From contig JAJJXM010000189.1 of NCBI GenBank assembly GCA_024516155.1, forward strand, positions 1-19,485: a stretch of 19,485 bases of DNA. The letters are read 5' to 3'. Below are positions 8,803-16,445 of the stretch, in pieces; within the stretch, counting starts at the first letter, position 1; the number at the start of each line of letters is the position of its first letter. The notes beneath the pieces are model-generated. The model saw nothing but the letters and a program-made list of their open reading frames with translations. It searched no databases and was not told where the DNA came from. This DNA comes from Pyronema omphalodes. Its lineage: Eukaryota; Ascomycota; Pezizomycetes; Pezizales; Pyronemataceae. Position numbers and translations under genes: made by a program.

Positions 8803-9573
8803 TGTCAAAATCCGGCTACACACGGCCGACAGGCGATACAACCGTCGGATTGCTATGCAATCGGGTTCGGCTCTGGACTTCTAGGTGAGTTAGTCACGGG
8901 CTCAGGCAGTACTTACCTTGTACACAGGATGTCCCTGCAGCGTTGCCTCTGATAGGATCGTCGGATGGGGATCTGGGTGGGGGGATAGGTAGGTATTCGG
9001 GATGGGTAAGTATGTTGGGATGGGCTGGGTTTGTGGTCACGGTTTAGATGATAGAACTGCAGTGTGTAGATAGGATTTGTGTAAATAGATAATTGATTGC
9101 GTACTAGACTAATGAAATACAAATGTCCCCTTATATACCTTTGTCCCTGTGCTCATGTGATTTCCCAACTTATCTGACCCGCAGATATTCCATCCATCAT
9201 GAGACACCCTTCGCTCCACCGTGACTCCCAAAACTTAACTAAAACACAATACAAACATAAACCAAAACATAATACAAAACATAACCAAAACATAATACAA
9301 AACACAACCAAAACATAATACAAAACAGAAGCAAAACACAATACAAAACAGAAGCAGAACATATTCCAAACCTCGAGGAAACCCTCCTCGTTCCCCCCCG
9401 CACTTACCCCCTTGTCCCTCGCTTAACCCTAACTCCTCTCGCCTAGCCCTAGCTCCACCTCTTCGCTTAAACCCTAACTGTGACGTACGCCATCCCCAGC
9501 GTCACACCCACGAACCACAGCCCAGCTGTGGTTACAATCCCTCCCAGAAGCATATCCCTAGCGGTTCGTGACA
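8803..9573 (-). repeat. Element 2 3' LTR (left copy), 771 bp
   Basis: On the - strand it starts TGTCACGAACCGC and ends GGATTTTGACA. U3 contains the last 35 codons of the third ORF, TTAGGG-like motifs, a 23-bp tandem repeat and then the TATA box (9137-9131). Confidence 0.96.
9237..9371. repeat. 23-bp tandem repeat in element 2 U3 (left copy)
   Basis: About five full units of the type AACCAAAACATAATACAAAA plus three bases start at 9237, 9260, 9283, 9306 and 9329, followed by a partial unit. On the element strand the array lies roughly 100 bp upstream of the TATA box, where upstream activating sequences would sit. The other LTR has the same array at 16311-16445. Confidence 0.9.
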
Positions 9574-10405
9574 GTAGCTCCCCCCTCCAGGCCGAGACTC
9601 CGACGAGGCTTGTCTGAGGTTCCCCATGGGGACGAGGTCGGGGTTGTCGCTGCCGACGGCGATTGCGGTTCTGGCGGCGGCATCTGCCGGATAGTCGTTG
9701 GAGGCGGGGAGAGTCTTCTCCGAAACCAGTGCTGGAGTGCTCCGGCAACGAGGACCCCTCGAATGGCGGTGGGGTGTGGATCGGCGGTGGCACTTCTTCC
9801 TTTCCAGTGGGTGGTCCGTAGAAAGAGAGGTTTATTGCGAGTCGTTCGGGGTCCCTGTTTGGAGACATGAGGTAGACAGGGACGTACCTCTTCTCCATCA
9901 AAGTCCCGCTCGAGGTTTCCGAGGCCAGCTCGGGTGCTGTTGTTGGCTGTTCCCCGTTGGGGTGCTGCTGGTCTTTCTCCGGGACGGGGGTCGGTTCCTC
10001 CGGTGTCGGAGCGGGAGTTGTCGTGGAGCGGGCAGGCCCTGTGGCGCCGCATCTAGCTTCATGGCCGTCCATGTTAACCAGAAACCCACAGTGGTAGCAG
10101 ACCCTCTTCCCGCGCTGCCAGGCCCGACAGGCCTTCCGAACGTCCAGATGTTTCCTCCTGATCACAGCCTCTAACTCGGGATCGTGCGTCCGTCCGCAGT
10201 TGCATTCGTTGGTTCCTTTCCGCCCAGCGGTTGGAAAATAGTTGTAGTTTTCTTTCGATTGTCGATGTGTGGCGCAGTAGTCGTCGTAACAAAAGGTCCA
10301 GTGTTGGGCATCGTGTGGGGGATACGTGGTTGTCGGTGATGGGGCATCCTGGCGGTACCAGCCGCCGGATTGTTGGTCGTTCTCGGGGTTTATGGGGCTA
10401 GCCAT
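9467..10405 (-). CDS. Third ORF of element 2: Cys/His-rich protein with C-terminal hydrophobic helix
   Basis: This 312-codon frame lies between Pol and the 3' LTR, the place env takes in other elements. The ATG at 10405 lies 5 nt after the Pol TAA (10413-10411) in the strong context ACCATGG. The frame is open further upstream but there overlaps Pol. Visible parts: Cys/His clusters CYDDYCATH (39-47) and CNCGRTH (68-74); a C-x2-C-x8-H-x3-C zinc-finger-like motif (103-119); a Pro/Thr/Glu-rich middle; an Arg-rich stretch (about 241-260); and a hydrophobic segment LLGGIVTTAGLWFVGVTLGM (about 286-305), close to the C-terminus, like a tail anchor. No signal peptide, furin site or fusion motif is seen, so it should not be called Env. 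The last 35 codons lie within the LTR and the polypurine tract is inside the frame. I recognise no family. Element 1 has no counterpart. Confidence 0.7.
   Translation of the reverse strand: MASPINPENDQQSGGWYRQDAPSPTTTYPPHDAQHWTFCYDDYCATHRQSKENYNYFPTAGRKGTNECNCGRTHDPELEAVIRRKHLDVRKACRAWQRGKRVCYHCGFLVNMDGHEARCGATGPARSTTTPAPTPEEPTPVPEKDQQHPNGEQPTTAPELASETSSGTLMEKRYVPVYLMSPNRDPERLAINLSFYGPPTGKEEVPPPIHTPPPFEGSSLPEHSSTGFGEDSPRLQRLSGRCRRQNRNRRRQRQPRPRPHGEPQTSLVGVSAWRGELLSRTARDMLLGGIVTTAGLWFVGVTLGMAYVTVRV
9574..9588 (-). other. Polypurine tract of element 2
   Basis: GGAGGGGGGAGCTAC on the - strand abuts the LTR start TGTCACG. It is read within the third ORF as part of W-R-G-E-L. Confidence 0.85.
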
Positions 10406-10410
10406 GGTTT

Positions 10411-13400
10411 TTACAACCTTGGGGCCGGTTTTCTTGGGTAGGTTGTGTGAAATCGTCGGATAGCGTCGGGGGAATTCGTGAAGTTCTCCGATGGGTACCA
10501 AGTTCGGTCGGGATCAGGGAATCCCGTCCAACGTACACGATACTGGAGTCGGTTTCGATGATAGCGGGAATCAACTATCTCCTCCACTTCCCATTCCTCT
10601 TCGTCCTCAATAACAATTGGTGGGGGAGGAGGTTGGACGTGCCCGGGGATTGGTGTAAGGGTGGGTTGAGCCAGCTCGAGCAATGAGATGTGGAATACGG
10701 GGTGTATTTTCACACTGGCGGGGAGATCCAATTTATACGCTCTCGTCCCCACTCGCTCGAGGATGGTGCATGGTCCCATCAGCTTGTAATCCAACTTGCT
10801 GGATGGGCGAGTTGTCTTCACGTTTTTCCTCCGCAACCACACCCTATCCCCCTCCCTGAGTACGGGATCCGGGTGTCTCTTCCGATTTGCCTGTTCTGCC
10901 TGGGCAGCCTGTGCAAATCCGATTTCTGCCTGTAGTTCCCGGTGGAGGTTGGTGAGGGCTGAGACGTATTCCGCCACCTCCGGGAATCCTCCTTCTATTT
11001 TTCCTAGGCTGGGTGCGAACCGCGGATGATACCCATAATTCGCGAAAAAGGTGGTTACCTTTGTTGTCTCGGATTGAGTGTTGTTATAGCAAAACTCCGC
11101 CATTGGGAGTAGCTTTTCCCAGTCGTCCTGCTGGTAATTGCAGTACGCCCGCAGGTACTGTTCGAGGGTGGCGTTCGTGCGTTCGGTCTGTCCGTCGGTC
11201 TCGGGGTGGAATGCGGTGCTGAGCTTCCTTGACGTCCCCATTGCCCCCATCACTCGCTTCCAAAACGTCGAGGTGAATAGAGACCCGCGGTCGGAGACGA
11301 TATCGTTAGGAAGTCCGTGGGCCCTGACCACATGCCTCAGGAATCCATCCGCCAGTTCCTTCGGCCCCATCGTATCCGCACAGGCCACGAAGTGAGCCAT
11401 CTTCGTGAACCGATCCACAATTACCCATAGGGCGTTGTTTCCTCCTCTTGACGGCAGTCCAGTGATAAAATCCATGGACACCGAATCCCACGGCCTCGAT
11501 GGTGGCTGTAAGGGCTTCAGGAGCCCGAAAGGAGCGTGCCTAACTGGCTTAATCCTCTTGCAGGTATCGCAGTGGTCTACGTATCGGTTGACATATTGGC
11601 GTTGCTGAGGCCAATAATAGTTCCTACTGATTAACTCCAAGGTCCTCGCCCGCCCTGGGTGTCCCGCAACGAGTGCATCATGGTGATCATGTAGGTGCCG
11701 TAGCCGCAACTCGTGGTCGTCTGGTACCCATATCAACCCCTCATACAGCAACAGCCCCTCCCGTTCTTCGCAAAGTCCCAATGCCACCTTCCGGTCTATC
11801 TTCTCCCCAGTTCGTAATTTCCTTAATATCTCCTGTATCTCCTGATCCTCCCTTGTTTTCTGTTGGATTTCTTTTAACAATTCCTCGTCGACCTGTATTT
11901 CCATGACCTCGGCAGAGTTGATCCAGAAGGTCTGCGGCGGCAAAAGAACTCGTTCCCTGTTCTGCCTGTGTTTCAGCTCCCCTTCCCAAGGAGAATCTCC
12001 TGATTCTCTTGATAGGATGTCGGGCTTTCCCGCCAGTTTGCCGGGTCGATACGTTATTGCGAAGTCGTAATTCGCCAACATTTCCGCCCACCTTGCCTGC
12101 CGTAGGTTTAGGTCTTTTTTTGTAGTCCAATATTCCAAATTTTTATGGTCCGTCAATATAGTAATCTTGTGTCGAGTATTCTTGCAGTAGGTACCCCATT
12201 TATTTAGCCCTTCAACTATGGCGAGGAGTTCTTTATCGTGTATATCGTAATTTAATTCCGGGTCCTTCAGTTTGCGCGAGAAATATCCCAAGGGATGTAG
12301 GATGCCTTGGTCGTCCGGTTGCGAGCAGACTGCTCCGATGGCGTAATCCGACGCATCTGTCTCCAGGGTTAAGGGTTTTGTCGGGTCAAAATGTCGTAGG
12401 ATAGGTTCAGAAATCATTGCCCGTTTCAGCTGTTCGAATGCTGATTTAGCCGCGTCGTCCCATTTCCATGTTACATCCTTCCTCGTCAGTTTTGTAAGAG
12501 GCGCCGTAATCTTGCTAAAATCCCGGATAAACCTCCTATAGAAGTTGGCGAACCCTATGAAACTCTGGATTCCCTTTACGTTTGTCGGTTCCCTCCATTC
12601 TGCCACTGCTCTTACCTTCTCCGGATCCATTCTTATCCCCGTTGGTGAGATGATATATCCCAAGTACTCCGTCTCCGTGGTGTGAAACTCGCATTTTGAG
12701 GCCTTGAGCCTCAACTTTACCTTATCCACCCGTTCCAAAACCTTTCTCACATGTTGTTGGTGTTGCTGCAGATCATCCGAGTAGATGAGGATGTCGTCGA
12801 GGTATGCCAGACAGAAGATGTCTAGATAGTCGCTGAGGACCTCGTTCATCCACCTCTGAAAGGATGCTGGAGCGTTGGTAAGACCGAATGGCATGACCAA
12901 ATATTCAAAAAGACCGTATTTCGTCCGAAAAGTGGTCTTCCATTCGTCCCCCTTTGCGATTCGCAGGTTATGATAGGCGTCCCGTACGTCGAGTTTCGTG
13001 TATATCTTTGCGTTGGATAGTCGATCCAACGCTTCCCCTATCAAGGGGAGAGGTGTTCTATCTTTCACTGTGATCTCGTTAAGCCCCCGATAATCCACAC
13101 AGAGTCTTAGTGTGCCATCCTTCTTTTTCACAAAATGAATCGGGGCCCCCGCCGGTGATGTCGAGCGGCGTATCCATCCCTTCTCCAGGCTCGTGTCCAA
13201 GTATTCTCTTAACGTTTTCAACCTTCCCTCGTCCAATGCTCGAAGGGGTTCGAATGGTGGAACCCCTCCCTTCACCAACGGAATCCGATGGTCGTGATGA
13301 CGGTGTGGGGGTCGTCCCGACACTTCTTCCTTATCGAATACATGCAAGAAGTCGTGATATTCGACCGGAACAATGTCACCAGCCGAACGCGGGGTCGGTT

Positions 13401-14724
13401 CCTGCTGTTTGGCTGAACCCTGGGATACGGGTTCCCGAACGGAGCCATACCGCTCCTCCTGTAGCGATCCCATGGCGGCGTACGCGATCCAGTCAAAGTT
13501 TCCTTCCGATTCCTCCTCATCTTCCCCATCTTCCTCGATTCCATCGGCCTGCATTCGAAAAGGATCCCTTTCTGCACCATCCCGGATCCGTTCCCGTTCC
13601 TCTTTTATTTCTTCCCCTTCCTCGGGCTGCATTCGAAAAGGGTCGTTCTGTGCAGTTCCCCGGGTCCGTTTCCGTTCCTCCTTTTCTTCTTTCCCTTCGG
13701 GCTGCATTCGAAAAGGATCGTTTTGTGCAGCATCCCGGGACTCTTTCCATTCCTCCTCTTTCCCGTCCTTTTCCTCAGTCTGCATTCGAAAAGGATCGTT
13801 TTGTTCGCTACCTTCGATCTCTTTTCGTTCCTCATCCTCCTGGTCCTTCTCGACCCTTATTTGAAGAGGATCACCTTGTCCGTCTTCCCAGGTTCCTTGT
13901 AGCTCCTCTTCTTCTTCGTCCTTTCCCATGTCCTCCTCGAACTCCCTTCGAAGGAGATCATCTTGTGCCCCGACTTGGACCCTTCCTTGTTGCTCCTCTT
14001 CCCCCTCTCTTTCCTGGTCCTTTCCGATCCTTCTTCGCCACGGCGCCGCTTCTTGTTCCTTTTTCCTCGTTCTACTTCCCCAGGTTCCCTTCCTTTCTTC
14101 CCAACTTGCTTCGCATATTCTTTCTTCCCTGGCTGCGGCCTGCGCAGTGTCCAGTCGATATTGCTGAATAGCGTCGTTTTCCGTTACCGTGGTCGCGTGA
14201 GGTGAGGTCGAGGTCCCTAGGCACCTCTTAGCGCAACGCGCCGAGTCGAACGTAACTCTTCCCTCGTTCCAGTCGATACTGGGGTTGTGCGTTCGGAGCC
14301 ATGGAAGTCCCACAATGATAGGTGAGTTTCCAATCGTGATACAATGCAGCCGAATATCCTCCTGATGGTTGTTGATCTGTAATCTTACCATAGCTTCGTG
14401 GGTGACTGGTCCACTAGCTATCTCTCGTCCGTCCACTGCCAACACCCTTCGTGGGACGTCCTTCTTTTTCAACGGAATCCCCACCTTTTCCGCATATTCC
14501 TTATCGATGAAGTTCTCCGTTACTCCACAGTCCACCATGGCCGTCGTGGTGTGTTCTCGATTATCTTTTCCTTTCATTACTACTTTCAATATGATCTTTT
14601 CATCTCGCCGGTATGGCCCTACGCTCGATATCATGTAGGCTGGTTCCGGATTGTCTGGTTCGGCGGAACTCTTCGTCCCCAGAAGTCCACCTTGTTTTTT
14701 TACTCCTGGGGATCCTCTTTTCCC
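10411..14724 (-). CDS. pol: Element 2 Pol: protease, acidic repeat linker, RT, RNase H, integrase, chromodomain
   Basis: It is reached by -1 slippage at 14724-14718 and is then uninterrupted to TAA 10413-10411. The frame is open from 14850; residue numbers count from there. Protease: AMVDCGVTENFID (D-C-G at 107-109) and IIVGLPWLRTHNP. A long acidic linker with six DPFRMQ-type repeats lies before RT. RT: VMPFGLTNAPASFQ and YLDD at about 683-686. RNase H: TDASD, DKELLAI, TDHKNL, PDILSR. Integrase: HHCC zinc finger (HHDALVAGH, CDTC) and DDE core (SMDFITGLP, IVSDRG, DGQTER, 35 residues between the last two). Chromodomain: about 1416-1470 (EEIVDSRYHRN, YRVRWTGFPDPDRTWYPSENF). All catalytic positions are present. 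The linker is far longer than in element 1. Confidence 0.95.
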   Translation of the reverse strand, partial: GKRGSPGVKKQGGLLGTKSSAEPDNPEPAYMISSVGPYRRDEKIILKVVMKGKDNREHTTTAMVDCGVTENFIDKEYAEKVGIPLKKKDVPRRVLAVDGREIASGPVTHEAMVRLQINNHQEDIRLHCITIGNSPIIVGLPWLRTHNPSIDWNEGRVTFDSARCAKRCLGTSTSPHATTVTENDAIQQYRLDTAQAAAREERICEASWEERKGTWGSRTRKKEQEAAPWRRRIGKDQEREGEEEQQGRVQVGAQDDLLRREFEEDMGKDEEEEELQGTWEDGQGDPLQIRVEKDQEDEERKEIEGSEQNDPFRMQTEEKDGKEEEWKESRDAAQNDPFRMQPEGKEEKEERKRTRGTAQNDPFRMQPEEGEEIKEERERIRDGAERDPFRMQADGIEEDGEDEEESEGNFDWIAYAAMGSLQEERYGSVREPVSQGSAKQQEPTPRSAGDIVPVEYHDFLHVFDKEEVSGRPPHRHHDHRIPLVKGGVPPFEPLRALDEGRLKTLREYLDTSLEKGWIRRSTSPAGAPIHFVKKKDGTLRLCVDYRGLNEITVKDRTPLPLIGEALDRLSNAKIYTKLDVRDAYHNLRIAKGDEWKTTFRTKYGLFEYLVMPFGLTNAPASFQRWMNEVLSDYLDIFCLAYLDDILIYSDDLQQHQQHVRKVLERVDKVKLRLKASKCEFHTTETEYLGYIISPTGIRMDPEKVRAVAEWREPTNVKGIQSFIGFANFYRRFIRDFSKITAPLTKLTRKDVTWKWDDAAKSAFEQLKRAMISEPILRHFDPTKPLTLETDASDYAIGAVCSQPDDQGILHPLGYFSRKLKDPELNYDIHDKELLAIVEGLNKWGTYCKNTRHKITILTDHKNLEYWTTKKDLNLRQARWAEMLANYDFAITYRPGKLAGKPDILSRESGDSPWEGELKHRQNRERVLLPPQTFWINSAEVMEIQVDEELLKEIQQKTREDQEIQEILRKLRTGEKIDRKVALGLCEEREGLLLYEGLIWVPDDHELRLRHLHDHHDALVAGHPGRARTLELISRNYYWPQQRQYVNRYVDHCDTCKRIKPVRHAPFGLLKPLQPPSRPWDSVSMDFITGLPSRGGNNALWVIVDRFTKMAHFVACADTMGPKELADGFLRHVVRAHGLPNDIVSDRGSLFTSTFWKRVMGAMGTSRKLSTAFHPETDGQTERTNATLEQYLRAYCNYQQDDWEKLLPMAEFCYNNTQSETTKVTTFFANYGYHPRFAPSLGKIEGGFPEVAEYVSALTNLHRELQAEIGFAQAAQAEQANRKRHPDPVLREGDRVWLRRKNVKTTRPSSKLDYKLMGPCTILERVGTRAYKLDLPASVKIHPVFHISLLELAQPTLTPIPGHVQPPPPPIVIEDEEEWEVEEIVDSRYHRNRLQYRVRWTGFPDPDRTWYPSENFTNSPDAIRRFHTTYPRKPAPRL
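13549..13959 (-). repeat. Six in-frame repeats in the Pol linker, DPFRMQ core
   Basis: Cores start at 13549, 13627, 13702, 13780, 13855 and 13942 (+ strand coordinates), spaced 78, 75, 78, 75 and 87 bp, all multiples of three. Reading on the - strand, the first two are degenerate (DLLRRE, DPLQIR) and the next four are DPFRMQ. Acidic, Glu/Lys-rich spacers of about 20 residues separate them. Confidence 0.9.
14677..14724 (-). promoter_or_regulatory. -1 programmed ribosomal frameshift signal, element 2 Gag-Pol
   Basis: In the Gag frame the heptamer is G GGA AAA (14724-14718). After a 6-nt spacer, CCCCAGGAGT (14711-14702) pairs with ACTTCTGGGG (14686-14677): ten pairs, one of them G-U, with a 15-nt loop. 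The Gag stop (14702-14700) sits at the top of the stem. The Pol frame is exactly -1. GGTGG at the end of the loop could pair with CCGCC downstream, which would make a pseudoknot. Confidence 0.9.
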
Positions 14725-15782
14725 GCTCTTTCTTCGACTTGTTCCTCGTCGATGTTGGCTTCTGCCGCCCGGTACGTTCGTCGTTCCCCCATTGGTTTCT
14801 TGTGGGGGCATTTGGCGGCATAGTGGCCCGTTTTCCCGCAGTTGAAACACTCGTTGTTTTTTCGTCGTTTCTCTTCCTCGGTCCTATCCCTAGGCCTGCC
14901 CCTCCGAGTGTCATCCAGTTCCATCGGCTCGGGTTCCGAGAAGGTCGATCCCTGGTGGCCGTTCCTCGGATGGAAATTCTGGTACTGAGGTTCGAATCGG
15001 TTTCGCAGGGTCCGGAAATTGAACAGCCGGTTGTCCAATGCAATTGCTTTGTTTGCGAAATCGATTATCTTCGTCGGACGGGTCTCGAGGATGGCGAGTT
15101 GCCTTTGTACGTCCACATGAAGTCCATCGCTGAACTGATCAATGTAGATTTCGTCGTTGTAACGCAGGTCCGCGATGATTCTCCGGAACTCGGCCCAATA
15201 CGCTGCGGCGGACCGATTTCCCTGACGGACATTTTTGAATTTCCTCCTCGCTACTTCCCTTGAATCCGCCTCTCCAAATGCTCTCGAGACGGCAGTCTTG
15301 AATGCCTCCCAGGTGGTGTACGTGCTCCTCCCCCTCTCGATGGAGGGTTCAATCCATGACCACGCATTTCCCCGGCACCGCGAACTGGCGTAATTGACCT
15401 TTTTAATATCACTGTCGAACCTGTTCGGTTCACAGTTGAACTTCAGCTCGCACTGAGTTAGGAAAGCCCGAAGCTTCGTCCTCTCGCCATGATAGAGTTC
15501 GGGATCCTCGACCTTGGGATTACTGGTCGGAGAGGGTCGATAGGTGAGTTGTTGGAACAGTTGTTGAAGCTGCTCCTGGGTCATCACGACCGAGGGTGGC
15601 GTCATACCGCTCGTTCCCTGTTGAGAGGCCATTATGGAGGCTATGTCCTCGGGAATCTGTGCTGGTCCCGGTGAATCCGGAGTCTGTGGGCGGGATCGGT
15701 GTTCGGGGGTTACTGGGCTCGCTGGACCGGTGGCTTCTCTTTCGATAACCTCGCTCAGCTCCTGCAATCGGAACGGATCCAC
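14700..15782 (-). CDS. gag: Element 2 Gag
   Basis: The frame is about 360 codons long. At the apparent N-terminus DPFRLQELSEVIE is preceded by GTG rather than ATG, with a stop six codons upstream and no ATG between. The first in-frame ATG is at 15632 (MASQQG), in a good context (A at -3, G at +4). A disordered N-terminal part rich in Pro/Ser/Gln is followed by a retrotrans_gag capsid domain (ELYHGERTKLRAFLTQCEL, WEAFKTAVSRAFGEAD, AAYWAEFRRIIADL) and a zinc knuckle CFNCGKTGHYAAKC (C-x2-C-x4-H-x4-C). It ends RAGKEDPQE. Its role is particle assembly and RNA packaging. Pol overlaps it in the -1 frame. Confidence 0.88.
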   Translation of the reverse strand: MDPFRLQELSEVIEREATGPASPVTPEHRSRPQTPDSPGPAQIPEDIASIMASQQGTSGMTPPSVVMTQEQLQQLFQQLTYRPSPTSNPKVEDPELYHGERTKLRAFLTQCELKFNCEPNRFDSDIKKVNYASSRCRGNAWSWIEPSIERGRSTYTTWEAFKTAVSRAFGEADSREVARRKFKNVRQGNRSAAAYWAEFRRIIADLRYNDEIYIDQFSDGLHVDVQRQLAILETRPTKIIDFANKAIALDNRLFNFRTLRNRFEPQYQNFHPRNGHQGSTFSEPEPMELDDTRRGRPRDRTEEEKRRKNNECFNCGKTGHYAAKCPHKKPMGERRTYRAAEANIDEEQVEERAGKEDPQE

Positions 15783-15865
15783 GGTATTGGTTGTTTCTTA
15801 TTTTTTTCTTAGTTGTGGTTGAAGCCCTTCGTGCTTCCTTAGTTGTATCGGGTGTCGTTCGGAGG

Positions 15866-15875
15866 ACGCAATCAA
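15866..15875 (-). other. Self-primer binding site of element 2
   Basis: One nt inside the 5' LTR the - strand reads TTGATTGCGT. The exact complement ACGCAATCAA occurs in the LTR (- strand 16176-16167), beginning 35 nt after the first T of a TATATAA box, where transcription should start. There is no TGG tRNA site. This is the Tf1-type self-priming layout. Confidence 0.78.
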
Positions 15876-16204
15876 ATGTCAAAATCCGGCTACACACGGC
15901 CGACAGGCGATACAACCGTCGGATTGCTATGCAATCGGGTTCGGCTCTGGACTTCTAGGTGAGTTAGTCACGGGCTCAGGCAGTACTTACCTTGTACCCA
16001 GGATGTCCCTGCAGCGTTGCCTCTGATAGGATCGTCGGATGGGGATCTGGGTGGGGGGATAGGTAGGTATTCGGGATGGGTAAGTATGTTGGGATGGGCT
16101 GGGTTTGTGGTCACGGTTTAGATGATAGAACTGCAGTGTGTAGATAGGATTTGTGTAAATAGATAATTGATTGCGTACTAGACTAATGAAATACAAATGT
16201 CCCC

Positions 16205-16211
16205 TTATATA
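16205..16211 (-). promoter_or_regulatory. TATA box in element 2 5' LTR
   Basis: GTATATAAGGGG on the - strand, 35 nt upstream of ACGCAATCAA, the segment complementary to the primer site. The other LTR carries it at 9131-9137. Confidence 0.75.
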
Positions 16212-16310
16212 CCTTTGTCCCTGTGCTCATGTGATTTCCCAACTTATCTGACCCGCAGATATTCCATCCATCATGAGACACCCTTCGCTCCACCGTGACT
16301 CCCAAAACTT

Positions 16311-16445
16311 AACTAAAACACAATACAAACATAAACCAAAACATAATACAAAACATAACCAAAACATAATACAAAACACAACCAAAACATAATACAAAAC
16401 AGAAGCAAAACACGATACAAAACAGAAGCAGAACATATTCCAAAC
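16311..16445. repeat. 23-bp tandem repeat in element 2 U3 (right copy)
   Basis: Same array as 9237-9371 in the other LTR, with one substitution (16414). Confidence 0.9.

Noticed and set aside
9467..10405. Calling the third ORF an envelope protein
   Set aside because: There is no signal peptide, furin-type cleavage site, fusion peptide or heptad repeat. Only the position and one C-terminal hydrophobic helix resemble env.
13110..14171. 353-codon + strand frame
   Set aside because: Antisense shadow of the acidic repeat linker in element 2 Pol. Its Pro/Phe/Ser pattern follows from the Glu/Lys-rich reading opposite.
14613..15263. 216-codon + strand frame opposite element 2 Gag
   Set aside because: Overlaps the Gag/Pol junction on the other strand, where the CCHC knuckle and frameshift signal explain the sequence.
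15520..15915. 131-codon - strand frame overlapping the 5' LTR and Gag of element 2
   Set aside because: Low-complexity Ser/Thr/Arg product with no Gag-like features. The Gag frame next to it has clear capsid and knuckle motifs.
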